Assembly: GCA_942486035.1 (NCBI GenBank)
Contig: CALNXK010000153.1
Span: forward strand, 200,001-264,000
Source: Porites lobata
Lineage: Eukaryota > Cnidaria > Anthozoa > Scleractinia > Poritidae
Reading direction: 5' to 3'
DNA: 64,000 nucleotides
The position numbers and the translations under genes were made by a program. Shown in pieces: positions 12,391-23,987 of the stretch. Every line of letters begins with the position of its first letter. Position 1 is the stretch's first letter. The notes beneath the pieces are model-generated. The model was not told the origin of the DNA. It saw only the letters and a program-made list of their open reading frames with translations, and searched no databases.

Positions 12391-13579
12391 TGTCAGACAG
12401 ACCAGTACCAACTAACTGGCCCTTCATGGGCAGGATGCCAATAATACCAAAGTAACAAATTGCTACAGTGATCGCTACTATGGCAACTGGGAGTAAAAAG
12501 TCCAAAAATGACGTTGTATGCGTGATGTCCAGAAAAATAATGAGCTTTAGCCGAAGCACAAAATGTGATGGCATAGTCGCTTCTACATGAGTATAAAATT
12601 CTACTTTTCCCCTATTTTTCACTGGTTTAAAACCTATCATATTGTTTTACTCTTAATCAAGAAAGTATTAAACACTTCTAGTTCACTGGGCAGTAATTCA
12701 GTCTTCCCTGCGTTTTACTAACAACAAAACCAAATGAGCGAGAAGCCCTATAGTGACTTTTGGGTGCCACGTGCATAAAGTTGAAATTTGACGGGCAACA
12801 GTGACATACTCTCTTCAGGACTCTGATCCACGACCATCATAGTAGAGGTAACTGTAGCAATTTGCTTAAAGTCCCTAATGTATTATTGTGCCTTTAGTCA
12901 GGATGATCCTGTGATGATCAACTCTAGCTAAATTGCACAATCTTATTGGAAAGGTGATAAGAGTTCTATTCTAAAAGTCAATCTTTACTCGACTGTGTTC
13001 ATTAAAATTGCTGAAATTACAGGACAGTCAATGGATTATCCTAAAAGTATAAAACAGGGAGTGTAAGATAGATGCATTGTGAAAGTGAGTCGCTTGTTAA
13101 AAGTGTGCAGTTTATCATTACTATATTCAAACTCAGATGTAGGCAAATTCTCGTAGACTACTTTGTATGCCACAGCCAGGTCCAAGTTGTAGCCATCCAC
13201 TTACAGCAGAGTGGCGACAATTAGTGAGATACATGTGTAGAGATGTTGGCTTATACATTTGTATATAAAGCCTATGGCTAGTTTTGTTTGCATCACTATC
13301 GTCGTTGTAGCATCAGCCTGATACTCCCCAATAATGGCCTCTCATCAGTTTGTGTAGGCTTTAACAATAATTTTTGGGGATGATCCACCAAGTACTGGTA
13401 CTTGCTAGTAAGAATTAAGGCAGCAGTTTAGATTTCCTAATGGGATTTTATGCAGTCTTACATGTAACTAAGTAAGACTTTTATTTGTAATATTTTTCTT
13501 ATTAAATTATGTAATAATTTTGCCGTGAACTACTTCTTGGAGGTATTTTGGAATGGAAATGCACGTTACTTATAATAAT
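12391..13579. other. Gene-free stretch
   Basis: No exon, RNA gene or clear repeat is recognised. The minus-strand open frame at 12335-12640 has no supporting features. Confidence 0.4.
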
Positions 13580-13734
13580 GTCAAACCTCTTTAATACGGA
13601 CACTAAAGGGACAGAACCAAGTGTCCGCTAGAGGTGTCTATATTACAGAGGTAGGGATTGCATGATTTTTGGCTTTTCTGGGACCAAACGAACTGTCCGT
13701 CGTATAGAAGTGTCCATAAGAAGAGGTTAGACTG
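13580..13734. mobile_element. MITE, pogo-like ends
   Basis: The left end gtcaaacctctttaatacgg and right end aagaggttagactg are imperfect inverted repeats, with TA after the right end. Internal tandem-like motifs gtgtccg and tgtccgt recur, as in short pogo/Tigger-derived elements. Confidence 0.55.
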
Positions 13735-13813
13735 TATAATTATTATGTCAATCTAATCATTTCAAGGAAAAAATTTTGAATTTTAATTTGTCAGTTCTAA
13801 AAGGATTATTTAA

Positions 13814-13984
13814 TAGGCCATTTCCGAGTTCCCCGGGCCTCTGTTTCAAAACGAGGTTAAGTGCTCAGCCTTTGATATGGAAATCATTTTTCATTCTCAT
13901 GCAAATAAAACTCATTTCACAAGAAAGGTTGCGCACCTCGCCTCATTTTGAAAGTGAGGGTTTTTGGAACTCGGAAGTGGCCTA
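13814..13984. mobile_element. MITE with taggcc...ggccta ends
   Basis: The terminal inverted repeats are ggccatttccgagttcc and ggaactcggaagtggcc. A reverse-complement copy lies in intron 1 of copy A (5707-5880). Confidence 0.8.
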
Positions 13985-14459
13985 TTGAAATTGAAAAGTT
14001 ACAGTTTTAGATATAGAAAATAGGAATACATTGTAAGGAGTCTCTTTTTATTGTGAAAATATTTAATATACACATGTACATATTATATGAAAATGGAGAA
14101 TTGTTTTAATAAAAACTTTATTATTATTTTAATAAAAACTTTAATACCAAAAATGCACCTAAATATGACTCAGCTTGATTTGTGTGTATCAGCGAAAATG
14201 GGGCATTGTGGATGCAAGAAACGGTCCAGGGTTGTCTCACAAAACGTCCACTTTTTTTATATACCGGATAGAATGAACATATGATTCGAAACTGGGTGGT
14301 TAAGTAAAGTTAACACATTTAGGAAATCCAGTGAATAATCCACCGAAAGTGGAATCTGTGGAAACATGAAGGCTGCAGAAAGTAAACCGGTCAAACTGAG
14401 TTTCCGCATTCATTGTTCCGGAAACTCAACGGATAATTGAGTATCCTCTGAATTTAAGA
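13985..14459. other. AT-rich gene-free stretch
   Basis: It contains a short direct repeat (ttttaataaaaacttta, twice near 14103-14144). No gene is recognised. Confidence 0.4.
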
Positions 14460-14680
14460 GCTGCGGAAACATGACGGCAGTTAGCGTTTCCGCAAGAGTA
14501 AACCTGACGGAAACGCGAGTATAAGGGATGCGTTTAAGCGTGTCCGCAGAAACTGAAACATGACGGACACAAGTGTTTCCCGCAACGGTTAGTTACAATT
14601 CCGTCTGCGGATATTCAGGTTTCCGTGAGTTAACCGTTACAAAAACGGAAACGGAAACGCCTTTTTTCAACCTGCATTGC
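14460..14680. repeat. Degenerate short repeats (ggaaacatgacgg-type)
   Basis: Motifs such as gcggaaacatgacgg, gacggaaacgcg, catgacggacac and acggaaacggaaacg recur with irregular spacing. This looks like a degenerate GC-richer minisatellite. Confidence 0.45.
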
Positions 14681-14785
14681 ATTGCAACAGAAACACTCGA
14701 CTGAACCAAGATCGAAGCTGATGACAGCAATTGCACGGTAATCTATTGTATCTTTATTTCCGGGTTAGTTTCATTTCCGTTATGA

Positions 14786-15125
14786 GTCCAGAAAAAAAAA
14801 AAAAAAGAAAATTGACCACAGATTTTAATTTTTCATTTTTCTGAAAAATTAAAATTTGACACAGGTTTTCTTTTTTCATTTTTCTATGTTCAGAAAAAAA
14901 TAAAAATATAACATAGATTTTCATTTGTCATTTTTCATTTTTCAATTTCTAAAAAAATAAAAATTGAACACAGATTTTCATTTTTCATTTTTCTATGTTT
15001 AGAGCAGGGAGAAAAATGAAAATTGAAAATCAATCGTCGACTTTTTATTTTTCATTTTTAAATTTAAAAAAATATGAAAATTGAACACAGATTTTCATTT
15101 TTCATTTTTCAACTTGCAGAAAAAA
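14786..15125. repeat. AT-rich imperfect tandem repeat with palindromic units
   Basis: The motif gattttcatttttcattttt recurs about every 65-80 bases at 14820-15120, alternating with its near complement (gaaaaatgaaaattgaa, aaaaataaaaattgaacaca). The array can fold into long A/T stems. Confidence 0.7.
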
Positions 15126-15535
15126 TGAATGACCCTAAAATACACGCATTCAGAGGCTGCTTACCCAGCCAAACTTACCCAGAAAGCTAGAAACTTTTCA
15201 TGTGTGGTCGACATGCAGCTTTATCACTTGTTCGACCTTTAGCCAAAAATGTGTTAACCTGGCCAACACGGTAGCATCCTGCTGCATGCAAGAAAAACTC
15301 CTCTGGCAGTGCACCCAGGGTAGGTTGAACTAGTCCAACCTAAGCACAATCATTGTGAATCGCGACTGTTCTGCCAGATCAGTCTATTCCAAAGTACACT
15401 GTACATGTACAAATTGTAGGCAGGCCAGGGATTGTTTTTTTTAGAAAAAAACATTGAAAAAACCTGACTTGTATTTCACTATTATTTTATGCTACTACAT
15501 GAGAAATTTCTGCAGTTTTATTGGCCTAGAGCAGT

Positions 15536-15568
<33 letters not shown>

Positions 15569-15642
15569 GAAAATTACAAACCTTTTGCTGGTAGTAGTAT
15601 AAACAATTAACAGCATGATTGTACATGATATTTGGCATAAAT

Positions 15643-15733
15643 ACCACTCGTGATATTTCAAAATTGTCTCAAATTTCACTCGCCTAACGGCTCATGAAAT
15701 TTCGTATAACAATTTCGAAATATCACTCGTGCT
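15643..15733. mobile_element. Short inverted-repeat element next to ACMSD tail 1
   Basis: The arms accactcgtgatatttcaaaa (15643-15667) and its near reverse complement (15709-15733) enclose a 41-base loop. It abuts the truncated ACMSD exon end at about 15754-15763, so this element or a linked deletion may have removed the rest of that exon. Confidence 0.65.
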
Positions 15734-16591
15734 ATCATGCTATTACCTATACCAATTGGTCAGGTAAAGAGTTTAGTGACTTTTTGGTTATGATTTATTT
15801 AATTAATACACAATGAAATTTATACCAGCAAAAATTAACAAGACGTGTACTTAAAGGGGGTTAATTATGTCACGCTATTTGCTATCGTTTGTCTTTGCAT
15901 CAATTGAATTCTAAAAATGAAAGTCCAGGTTTGTTATTTCAGACCATGTTTTAGGCATGGAAACCGTCTCCTGTCGTCTGTTTCTACGAACGGCAAGGGT
16001 GTATGTGGATTGAAACTTTTTTATGTAGCCTACGTAGCAAGCGTTTCCGTAGCAAGCGTTTCGCGTAGGTTTTTACTAACATGGTGAAGTTTTAGTAAGC
16101 TGATGAGATTGTGACTTGTTGTGTTGATCAAGAACGGAGCTGACGTGTGCAAGTCTGAGTCCCCATTAAAGTTGTTGTTTACAACAATCTTCGTTTGTGT
16201 GCGAAGCGCACTTGTCCCCTGTACAGACATAACACTGAAAAAAAAAAATAAACCTTCAAGTTCTCAATTTTCTCATTGCAGCACGCGTAGGCTCAAAATC
16301 TTGCATGTGTGTTTTTTTTTTTTCAGGAGAATGTTATTTTAGGCAGTGACTACCCGTTTCCTCTCGGAGAACATCATCCAGGAAAACTTATCGAAGATGT
16401 GTACAAAGACGACCTGGAACTTAGAGTAAGAGAACAATCACATTCAGTTTCACGGTTTTTTTTTCTGCCACTGATAAAACGCCGCCGTCGTCGTTGCTTA
16501 AACTCCCTATTGTTGTGATCCAGAAATTTTACTACCATGGTAACGTGACGTCACACTTCTCCTCTTTATAAAAATTGGTATCTCTTAATTA

Positions 16592-16739
16592 CGATGGAAC
16601 CTCGATTACGCTCGCTAAAACGAGGTTTGGTTACATCGAGGTTCTTTTCCATACATTATACTGTAACTGGGGCAGAAAATATCGTTCGTTATACCGAGGA
16701 CTTCGTTATATCGAGTTTCGTTATATCGAGGTTCCACTG
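16592..16739. mobile_element. Pogo/Tigger-like MITE in ACMSD tail 1
   Basis: TA-flanked element starting cgatggaacctcgattacg and ending atatcgaggttccactg. The same insertion occurs in tails 2 and 3, so it predates those duplications. Confidence 0.8.
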
Positions 16740-17061
16740 TACGAAAGAGAAATAGGCCTCACCCCTCTTCCCAGGTTTGACTTTTGTCCCAATTCGCTCA
16801 TTCCCATCCCTTTGATTCCCGCATAATCCCCACCCCCTCCCCACCGCCAATTCTCTCTTGAAGAGGTTCAGTCCTACCCTGCTTTAGTAGGTTCTACATG
16901 TGCTTGGCAATTCAACAGTTATTCAACAATTATTAGTGGAGTTCGAAAAAAATGGTTCTCGATTAATTCCCTGTGAATTTGGAAAATAGGTAGAGTAATT
17001 GTTCAGGTGGTGGGAAGGGGGGAAGCATTTGCCCATCATCAAATTTCCCGTTCATCATTCG

Positions 17062-17233
17062 ATTCAAAGTCCCCCATTTTTCCGTAAGATCGTCGGGCAT
17101 TACGGGCGGCCGTCTTGGATATATAAAGCCCGACTCCCGCTCCCTCGGTTTATGTGAAACTGAGATAACCTTCCGTTCCGGTAAGCTAGCGCTCTATCCT
17201 GTCGACTTTACGAAAAAATAAGGGACTGTGAAT
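17062..17233. mobile_element. MITE 2 in ACMSD tail 1
   Basis: The ends (attcaaagtcccccattttt and taagggactgtgaat) are inverted repeats that extend through tccgtaagat/actttacgaa. Orthologous insertions lie at 26913, 45807 and 60577. Confidence 0.75.
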
Positions 17234-17384
17234 AGTCTAACTTCAGATAAAAACCTTTTAATTCAAAACCCATCTCTTGTTGTAGGATAAATTGTTAGGC
17301 GGAAATGCTCTAAGATTTCTTGGATTGAAAGGGTCGCAGTTTGACGAAGACCCTGCGGATAAAGCGGTTACAGTGGAAAGCTAA

Positions 17385-20060
17385 TCTAGTGCAGAAGACT
17401 GAATAATTAAATGTTTTTCTGTTAGTTATATAAAGAAGTAGCTTTTGAAAGTAAACAGACTATTATGTCTATAAATGCATTTAGAAGGAGTTTATTTATA
17501 ATTTCCTTTGTTTTTCGATATCTTGGTGTCTTGCTTTTTCAAAAGAGCCTTGCCGAAGGAAACAAGTCTAATAAACTGTGTTAATTATTGAAACAAGTTC
17601 TTATGGTAACTATTCTTGTACTTTATTTTAATGACTATGATATACTATTTAAAGCGGTTAAGAATGGCTTTACAGTAAAAGTTAAAAATATTTATGTTCA
17701 AGTGCAGAACGCAGTTGATGTGAAGCCATTGTTACTCGATTAGCTTTGTTTCAGCTCAGTGAAGGTCAGTCTCGATCCTCAAACGGAAGTCTTAAAGCAA
17801 TTAACTACAGTGGAACCCCGTCAATGCGATCACCGTTGGGCTATAAAATCCTGATCGTAATAATGGGGTGGTCGCTTTAATGGGCGATTTTCAAAACAAT
17901 GAAAAATTAAGTCAGCGATTTCTACGTTTGTATGGAGAGAATATGGTCTTCAACGAGGTGGTCGTATGGCGGGGCTCCACAATGTTGCTATTAAATCATT
18001 AAGCAAGTTACGTTTGTAAGCTTTTGTACTTGAAAATAATTCATCAGTGTACGTGCATTTGTGGTTGTGAGATTAGCGAGTGGAAAGCATGTCAGACAAT
18101 ACGGAATGGGTTTACGTTTTATAAAAAGAGAAACCAAAAGTCAGTCGTCTTTGGGTGTTCGCATTGCACAATTTAGTTGAGTAGAAAATAGTAATAAAAG
18201 GTATAAAAAAGTTGTAATCCATTTTCATTTTTTGTTTTGCTGTTTTAAGGCTGGTTTACACGTAGCGATTGTAGGCCCGATTTCCAAATAAAATATATGG
18301 TGATGCAACAGTTTTTTTTAATCTTTCCGGTTTTTGGCTAGTTTTTATCTTTTCGTTTTTCTTTCGAAAAATCATAGTGTGAAAACCGGCTTAAAGCCCT
18401 CCGGTTACAAAAGCAAGTTCCTTCTTCCTCCCGCCATTGTTGCTTAAGCTACATTATGTTACGTGCTGCTTGACTCACAATTTTGTAATCGCTCAGTGAG
18501 GAGGCTGCCTCTAATATAAATAGCTCGCTACTATTTTGCCGCAAGTATACGTTTCAAAAAGTAGGGTCACGTTCTCCATTATGTAACGTCTGGTACAGCA
18601 AAAATAAGTACAAAGATGGAGAGGCCGCCCCGAGGACTAACCCATTAACCCTTAACATATCATTTTCGACTGAAAAGCCGAGGTACCCTTTCGTATACCG
18701 TCTATTGACCTGAACCAATGCCGGCAAACACCGTAAACGCCGCATAAGTCCTCCTCTTCAGTTATGGGCCCATATCATGGCCGTAAAAACGAAAAAAATA
18801 AATTCGAATATAAGCCCCACCGGGTATAATAAACTCCCCTCTTGCTTGAACTGAATTGAATTCGATTTACAATGACGTTTTGAAGCCTTAATTAACGACC
18901 AGTAAATGCAAAAACATCCATTTTGATCGGCTTATTTCGAAGCGCTTTTTCTATGCCATCAATAAGCCCCCCCGGATATTAAAAGCCCCTCCGTTCAAAT
19001 GCCTTACTAAAACCCCTAAAGAAGATGTATAAGCAACAGTTTATGGTAATAGTTTAAAACTGAAGACGATCTGTTAAGAATGAGCAACATTTAAGAGGAG
19101 TGGAAATAACTCGATGTCTGTGGGTTCATAGCCGTAAAAAACTGTTTACTTCTTGTTCTTGTTCTATTTTAATATTATTTTTAGTTGTGCGAACAATCAT
19201 CTCAATAACGTCACAATAGTAGAGGAAGGAGATATTTTTGTACCTCTCACACATAACTAGCACTAACATCGAAAAAAACTCACCATGCACAAATGGTATC
19301 TTTAATATAGAAAACCAACCGTTGCTAAGAGAAATCTTTAAAGACCCTCCCATAATATCTTACAAAAGAGGAAAGTCACTACAAGATATACTCGTAAGAG
19401 CTAAACTATGAAGGTGAGGTCAAAGCAACAGCAACTGAGCCAAAGATAGACGTGAATAACCTGTAAACATTATGAACAACACAAACTATGAAGCTTAAAG
19501 GTCAAAGATATACAACAACTTGGCCAAATGGAGTCGTGTATGGCCTGGCAACATTATGAAACATATTGTCGTTTTCATGTAGCGTTTTAAAAATTGAGTT
19601 AATGAATTAAGTTTAATTTCAGTGGCTATAAAATTGCCATTTTTTTTTTATTATTTTAAAGCGATACGTCTTAAGCGTGCAGAGATATAGCTCATCAAAG
19701 TTTTGAAAATCTACAGACCTTTTTACGGGGTGAGGTAGGGAGGGGCGAAGCAAGTTTGTGCCACCCCCATCATACAAACGTCTGTAAAATTTTGCGACCT
19801 TGAGGACCTATATCTTGGCAATGTTACTCATTTTAAGGCGTTCTTTCCAGTGGTGCCAACTGCCGATATATTTTTCTTAACTTCTCCATATCAAAAGTAG
19901 ACAGAAAGAAAGTAACGTGGAATAGTCTATCCTGAATTGTAAGAGGTACCCTTTTGGGAAGCACCTTCCCGTATCCCCGCCTTCAAGGTATAAGATATGG
20001 GAGTTTAAAAATAGACACACTGTCTAAACACCAGACACGTTACAGCTTGTTTAGCTGGTA
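17385..20060. other. Gene-free inter-gene stretch with dispersed repeats
   Basis: It is largely alignable by eye with 60872-62790 downstream of ACMSD tail 4 (for example cagtggaaccccgtcaatgcg, and tgcttgaactgaattgaattc near 18843 and 62341). It contains the MITE at 17808-17982. No coding exon is recognised; the minus-strand frame at 19126-19353 has no support. Confidence 0.5.
17808..17982. mobile_element. Pogo-like MITE (cagtggaaccccgtc type)
   Basis: It starts cagtggaaccccgtcaatgc after TA and ends tatggcggggctccac, a degenerate inverted repeat. A full paralogous copy lies at 61319-61495 and a truncated one at 27643-27700. Confidence 0.7.
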
Positions 20061-20079
20061 CGGTGGCCGATAGGAACAA

Positions 20080-20475
20080 AACAGAATCACAAAACTCAAA
20101 ACAGAATCACAAAACCCTAAAACAAAATCACAAAACCCAAAACAGAATCACAAAACTCAAAACAGAATCACAAAACCCTAAAACAAAATCACAAAACCCA
20201 AAACAGAATCACAAAACTCAAAAACTCAAGGTAGCTGATATATCGGATTCCCACACGGCAATCATGTAAAGCAGTTGTAATTAGTTTTAGTTTTTAACTT
20301 AAGCTTAACTGATGATTTCCCGTGTTTAAATAAAGATTTACATACATACATACAACAGAATCACAAAACCCAAAACAGAATCACAAAACTCAAAACAGAA
20401 ACACAAAACTCAAAACAGAAACACAAAACTCAAAACGGAAACACAAAACCAAAAACGGAAACACAAAACTCAGAA
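20080..20475. repeat. Short-unit minisatellite (cacaaaactcaaaacagaat)
   Basis: A unit of about 16-18 bases built from cacaaaacyc and aaaacagaat repeats from 20080 to 20228 and from 20355 to 20475. The repeat has an open frame rich in Lys, Gln, Asn and Thr, which is an accident of base content. It is split by a retroposon tail. Confidence 0.88.
20229..20354 (+). mobile_element. 3' tail of a LINE/SINE inserted in the minisatellite
   Basis: Unique sequence ending gtttaaataaagatttacatacatacatac interrupts the repeat. A short 3' fragment ending in a polyadenylation-like hexamer and a (cata)n microsatellite is typical of 5'-truncated CR1/L2-type retroposons. The minisatellite resumes immediately afterwards. 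Confidence 0.55.
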
Positions 20476-21950
20476 CAAAATCACAAAGGAAAAAAGGCTC
20501 ACAAAGGACAAAACGTAGACGCACCCTCCTCCCCCACCAATCACTCCCGTACCTTTTTGTCCCTTAGACTGTCGACTCCCGCCGTTTAGCTAGACGAACG
20601 AAACACTGACACGACTGACACAGTCGACACACGTGTACATGTGTCATGCCATCTCATTCATGGCCTATGATGTAAGCCACTTGGAAAGGTTTCCAATTTC
20701 ACCGGAAGTAATGCTGTTTTTTTTTTTTTTTTTTTTTATCCCGAGTACGAATTTAATTTTGTTTTTTGGACTTTTCTCGCACACAAAATTTTGCTTTAAG
20801 CCTCAGAGAACTTTAACTGGAAGTCACGAAATGTTGTTGGGGTCGTTTCTTTGACTGGATGATAAGCAGTAACAAATAACGAAAGCTTGCTTTTTAAATT
20901 TCTCTCCTGCCTCCGCCATCGTATAGATCCCGCTTGCCGCCCTTTCTTCTCCCGTCTCCCGTCTCCCGTACCCCTCCCCCCCCGCCCCCTGTTCTCTCGG
21001 GCTCCCACCCACTGTCTCACCCACCAACCAAGACAGAAAATCACCGAGATTCCAGGGTGGTATAGATATTCTAAGGGGGTGGGGGCTCAACGCATTACAA
21101 CAATTTCTGCTGAATTTTCTGAACTAGATAAGGAAAAAAAAAATATTATGATAACACACTGACAGAGAAACAATGCAATTATACAAAAGGAAATGCCTGC
21201 ATTGCTTTTTGATTAAATTTCTTCGTTGGAAGATGTATCAAAACCGGATTGTGGGAGGCGACGAAGTGTATAATTTTGTTTTCGGCTGTTGTAGAGTTGA
21301 CACACTCGTAAGTGTAGGCTGATCCGTCTTGAGAAGGCCAAGGGGCGGATGGGAGTGGGGATAATCGTCAAACAAAGAAATCGGATGCAGAGGACGCATG
21401 GGACTCTAGGGTCAACGAATGACAACAATTTCTCCTGCATTTTCTGAAATACATAAGGTAAAACAACTATCAAGAAAATACACCGAGAGAGAAATTAAAC
21501 AATAATGCATGCAAAAGAAAATGTTTGCGCTTTGCTTTTTGATTAACTTTCTTCGTTGGAAGATATGTCAACCGGACAGGGGTAGGTGAAGACCTGCTTA
21601 ATTTTTTTGAAATACACCCTGGAGCTTAATGGAGCCGCTAATTTTCTGATATAACATAGCCAACTTGGACTGAAGGCAAAGTATTATTTTTGGCGCTCTA
21701 AAGAGGAAAGGCATCGGTTACCATTAGAAACACAAAGTCGTGATAGCATGCATAAACTTTTGTTGCTTTAAACAATTTATGTTCTGCCATTTATTTTTGG
21801 AATGTTGATCTTTTGACCCTGTTTCAGCACCCTGAAGCGAGCATAAACAGAAAATAAGGAGATGCAAAAATATTGCCATAAAAGGAAAAAGAAACAAGCA
21901 AAAACAAACAAACAATATACAGGAACAGAGGATTTACTCAAAATATTTGC
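20476..21950. other. Gene-free stretch upstream of copy B
   Basis: No coding exon is recognised; the overlapping frames near 20796-21162 lie over C-rich/G-rich low-complexity sequence. Two similar segments, about 21110-21260 and 21420-21560, repeat tctgaa.ta..aaggaaaa and gattaa.tttcttcgttgga, indicating a local duplication. From about 21600 onwards it matches the 5' flank of copies C, E and F. Confidence 0.45.
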
Positions 21951-21957
21951 TATAAAA
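21951..21957 (+). promoter_or_regulatory. TATA box, copy B
   Basis: TATAAAA lies 67 bases before the ATG, inside an aaaatatttgctataaaatga block shared with copies C and F (29182, 63301) and, slightly diverged, with E (51415). Orphan exon 1 and copy A have ctattta instead. Function is inferred from conserved position. Confidence 0.5.
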
Positions 21958-22017
21958 TGAATGAGCACGTAGCACTGATATCAGAAAACGCTGTGTTCTC
22001 GTTCAACTCTCATTGCC

Positions 22018-23987
22018 ATGGTTCAGTATTTCCCTGTTTTCCTGATTCTGCCTTTTTTTGACGGCTCTCTGGGAACAACCATCTCACCTCAGCAACAAAA
22101 CGCCACAGAGTTAAAAGACTTATGCCAGGTAAGAAATGCATAAAGATATAAAAAGGAGTACTGCGCCGTAGATTAGGTACACCCAGAAACCGTTTTATTA
22201 CTCTCACGTCTTTATGATCATTTAGTAAAAAGTACCCGTTAAAAGTGTATGGCAGTTTATTTAAAAGTTCTCGCTTAATTCAGCATGATCTTTCCTCGAA
22301 AACCTGAAGCCTGTCCATTGTTAGCTGTTTATTTTCTCTGACTCCATCCAAGTCCATTCGAGGCGAGATAACGCTTTAAATAGGATTATGATGCCCAAGG
22401 TCCATTCCGTGCCTCGAAAACAAGGGAGAAGGCTGGCGAGTACAGACTTTGTTCATTTTGGTGTGGAATCATTGTTTGCGATGAAGCTACGAGAGTGTAT
22501 GAACGGAATTATCCTTTCATTTCCAAAACTAAGAGAATTAATTAGACATGCATAATTTCTTAAAGACAAGGTCCTAAACTGGTATGGATTTTAGAAGCCA
22601 AGTCTGAAAACGGGTGTTAAAAATGACGTGTTTTAGTCTGAAATAGAGTCAGTATTTGGAGAACCGGGCAGCAAACCCCCACCAAGAATTCCCAGGAGTA
22701 CATCCAACCCCCTCCCCCCCCGAGTTATTTAAGATCCCGTGTCGTCTTCGTCTCTCCTAATCACAAGTCATCTTTACTTTCAGCAATCTATTCTGGGTTT
22801 CCCTGGTATCCCAGGATCAAATGGTATACCGGGAGTTCCGGGGGTCCCGGGGCCACACGGACCCCAGGGAAGAGAAGGTGTAAAAGGACAAATTGGTGAT
22901 AAGGGATCGCATGGAATGCCAGGTCCAAGAGGAGACAGAGGGCGTGTAGGACCCCCTGGGAAGAGTGGACCCGAAGGAATTAAGGGAATGAAAGGTCATC
23001 AGGGACTTCTGGGAATGAAAGGAGAGCGAGGCATTGCAGGAATAAAAGGAGAGCAAGGAGCTGTGGGAATAAAAGGAGAGCGAGGCATTGTGGGAATGAA
23101 AGGAGTGCGCGGAGCTGTGGGAATGAAAGGAGAGCGAGGCATTGCGGGAATCATAGGAAGAAAAGGAGACAAAGGAGAGAAAGGAGAAAGCACCAAAGCA
23201 AGTCAAGCAAGTGTAGTACCACAAACCAACTGGAAACAATGTGTGTGGAAATCATTGAGCTCTACTAATAACGGAAAGATTAAGGTAAATAGATTAAGAA
23301 TCATACACACACTCCTAAGAAAATTTCTTCCTTTTTAAATTAAAATGTTTCAAAGAAGAACGTCTCCCCTCTCACTCACCGCTTGCCAACACATTACACA
23401 CATAACTAAATTACATTTCTCTCTACTTTGGTTCTTTTTGGAACGGAAAAAAAAAAAAAAAAAACCATCGCGCGTGATAAAATGATCAGACCATATGGGT
23501 AAGGACAACAAAAATTTAAGCTATTACAGAGTTTTTAAAAATTAGGAAGTAATCTTGACTGGAATTGTATCAATCATTACACACGATTGCTTGCATTACT
23601 ACAATATGTTTGATTTGTTTGATTTTATTCCAGGACTGTGCGTTTAACAAACTGCAGTCTAATTCAGCGCTCAGAGTCTCATTCCAGGGAAATATGAGGG
23701 TCCCTGGTAATGCTAAGTGTAATCGCTGGTATTTCAAGTTCAATGGAAATGAATGCAGTGGCCCAATGACGATTGATGCTATTGTTTACCAGGACTGGTC
23801 ATCTGGGAACCCTGATCTGTGGCATCATCGGTCATTTGAGGGGTACTGTGAAAACATTCCACAAGGGGCGGTTAGAGTGGAATTATGGGTAGGAAAGTGT
23901 ACTGGCGTGACCCTGGGTGATGCTTTCACTGGGTGGAATTCAGTATCTCGGATAATGATTGAAGAAGTATCTAGGCCCCAGTCCTAA
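22018..23987 (+). CDS. CTHRC1-like: CTHRC1-like secreted collagen-domain protein, copy B (intact, 3 exons)
   Basis: Exons 22018-22128, 22784-23284 and 23634-23987 join in phase 0 to give 321 residues. Exon 1 is a signal peptide (MVQYFPVFLILPFF) with the KLKDLC-type junction as ELKDLCQ. Exon 2 has 44 Gly-X-Y triplets; after GIKGMKGHQGLLG it is built from near-identical nine-residue blocks such as GMKGERGIA and GIKGEQGAV. Exon 3 is the CTHRC1 globular domain with all six array-conserved cysteines (one at the end of exon 2, QCVW, and five in exon 3) and the NRWYFKFNG core. All donors are GTAAG/GTAAAT and acceptors are pyrimidine-rich. It has a TATA box and a conserved downstream AATAAA. It is the best candidate for the functional master-type copy. 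The extracellular, trimeric nature is expected from the family, not shown. Confidence 0.9.

Larger units (their letters stand above)
15754..17384 (+). pseudogene. ACMSD: ACMSD-like 3' fragment, tail 1
   Basis: Two exons read cleanly. Exon 16327-16425 (33 codons, AG acceptor, GTAAG donor) gives ENVILGSDYPFPLGE..PGKLIED. Exon 17286-17384 gives DKLLGGNALRFLGLKGSQF..TVES with TAA. These match the C-terminus of ACMSD, the amidohydrolase that decarboxylates aminocarboxymuconate semialdehyde and so limits quinolinate formation; the family has a GTDYPFPLGE..GKLIE segment with a metal-site Asp and ends NALAFLGL. Of the preceding exon, only about ten bases (..attggtcag then gtaaag, ending 15763) survive. 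No upstream catalytic exons are present, so it is a gene fragment despite open exons. A pogo-like MITE and a second MITE sit in the last intron. Confidence 0.82.

Noticed and set aside
20080..20475. CRISPR-like regular repeats
   Set aside because: Units are contiguous without spacers and low-complexity; the genome is eukaryotic.
22817..23239. Long minus-strand frame opposite the collagen exon of copy B (and likewise at 33401-33904 and 52367-52717)
   Set aside because: Ser/His/Phe- or Pro-rich periodic translations are the complement of the Gly-X-Y repeat; they have no independent support.
15754..23987. ACMSD-CTHRC1 fusion or readthrough gene
   Set aside because: ACMSD tail 1 ends in its own TAA and the CTHRC1 copy has its own TATA box and signal peptide 4.6 kb later.
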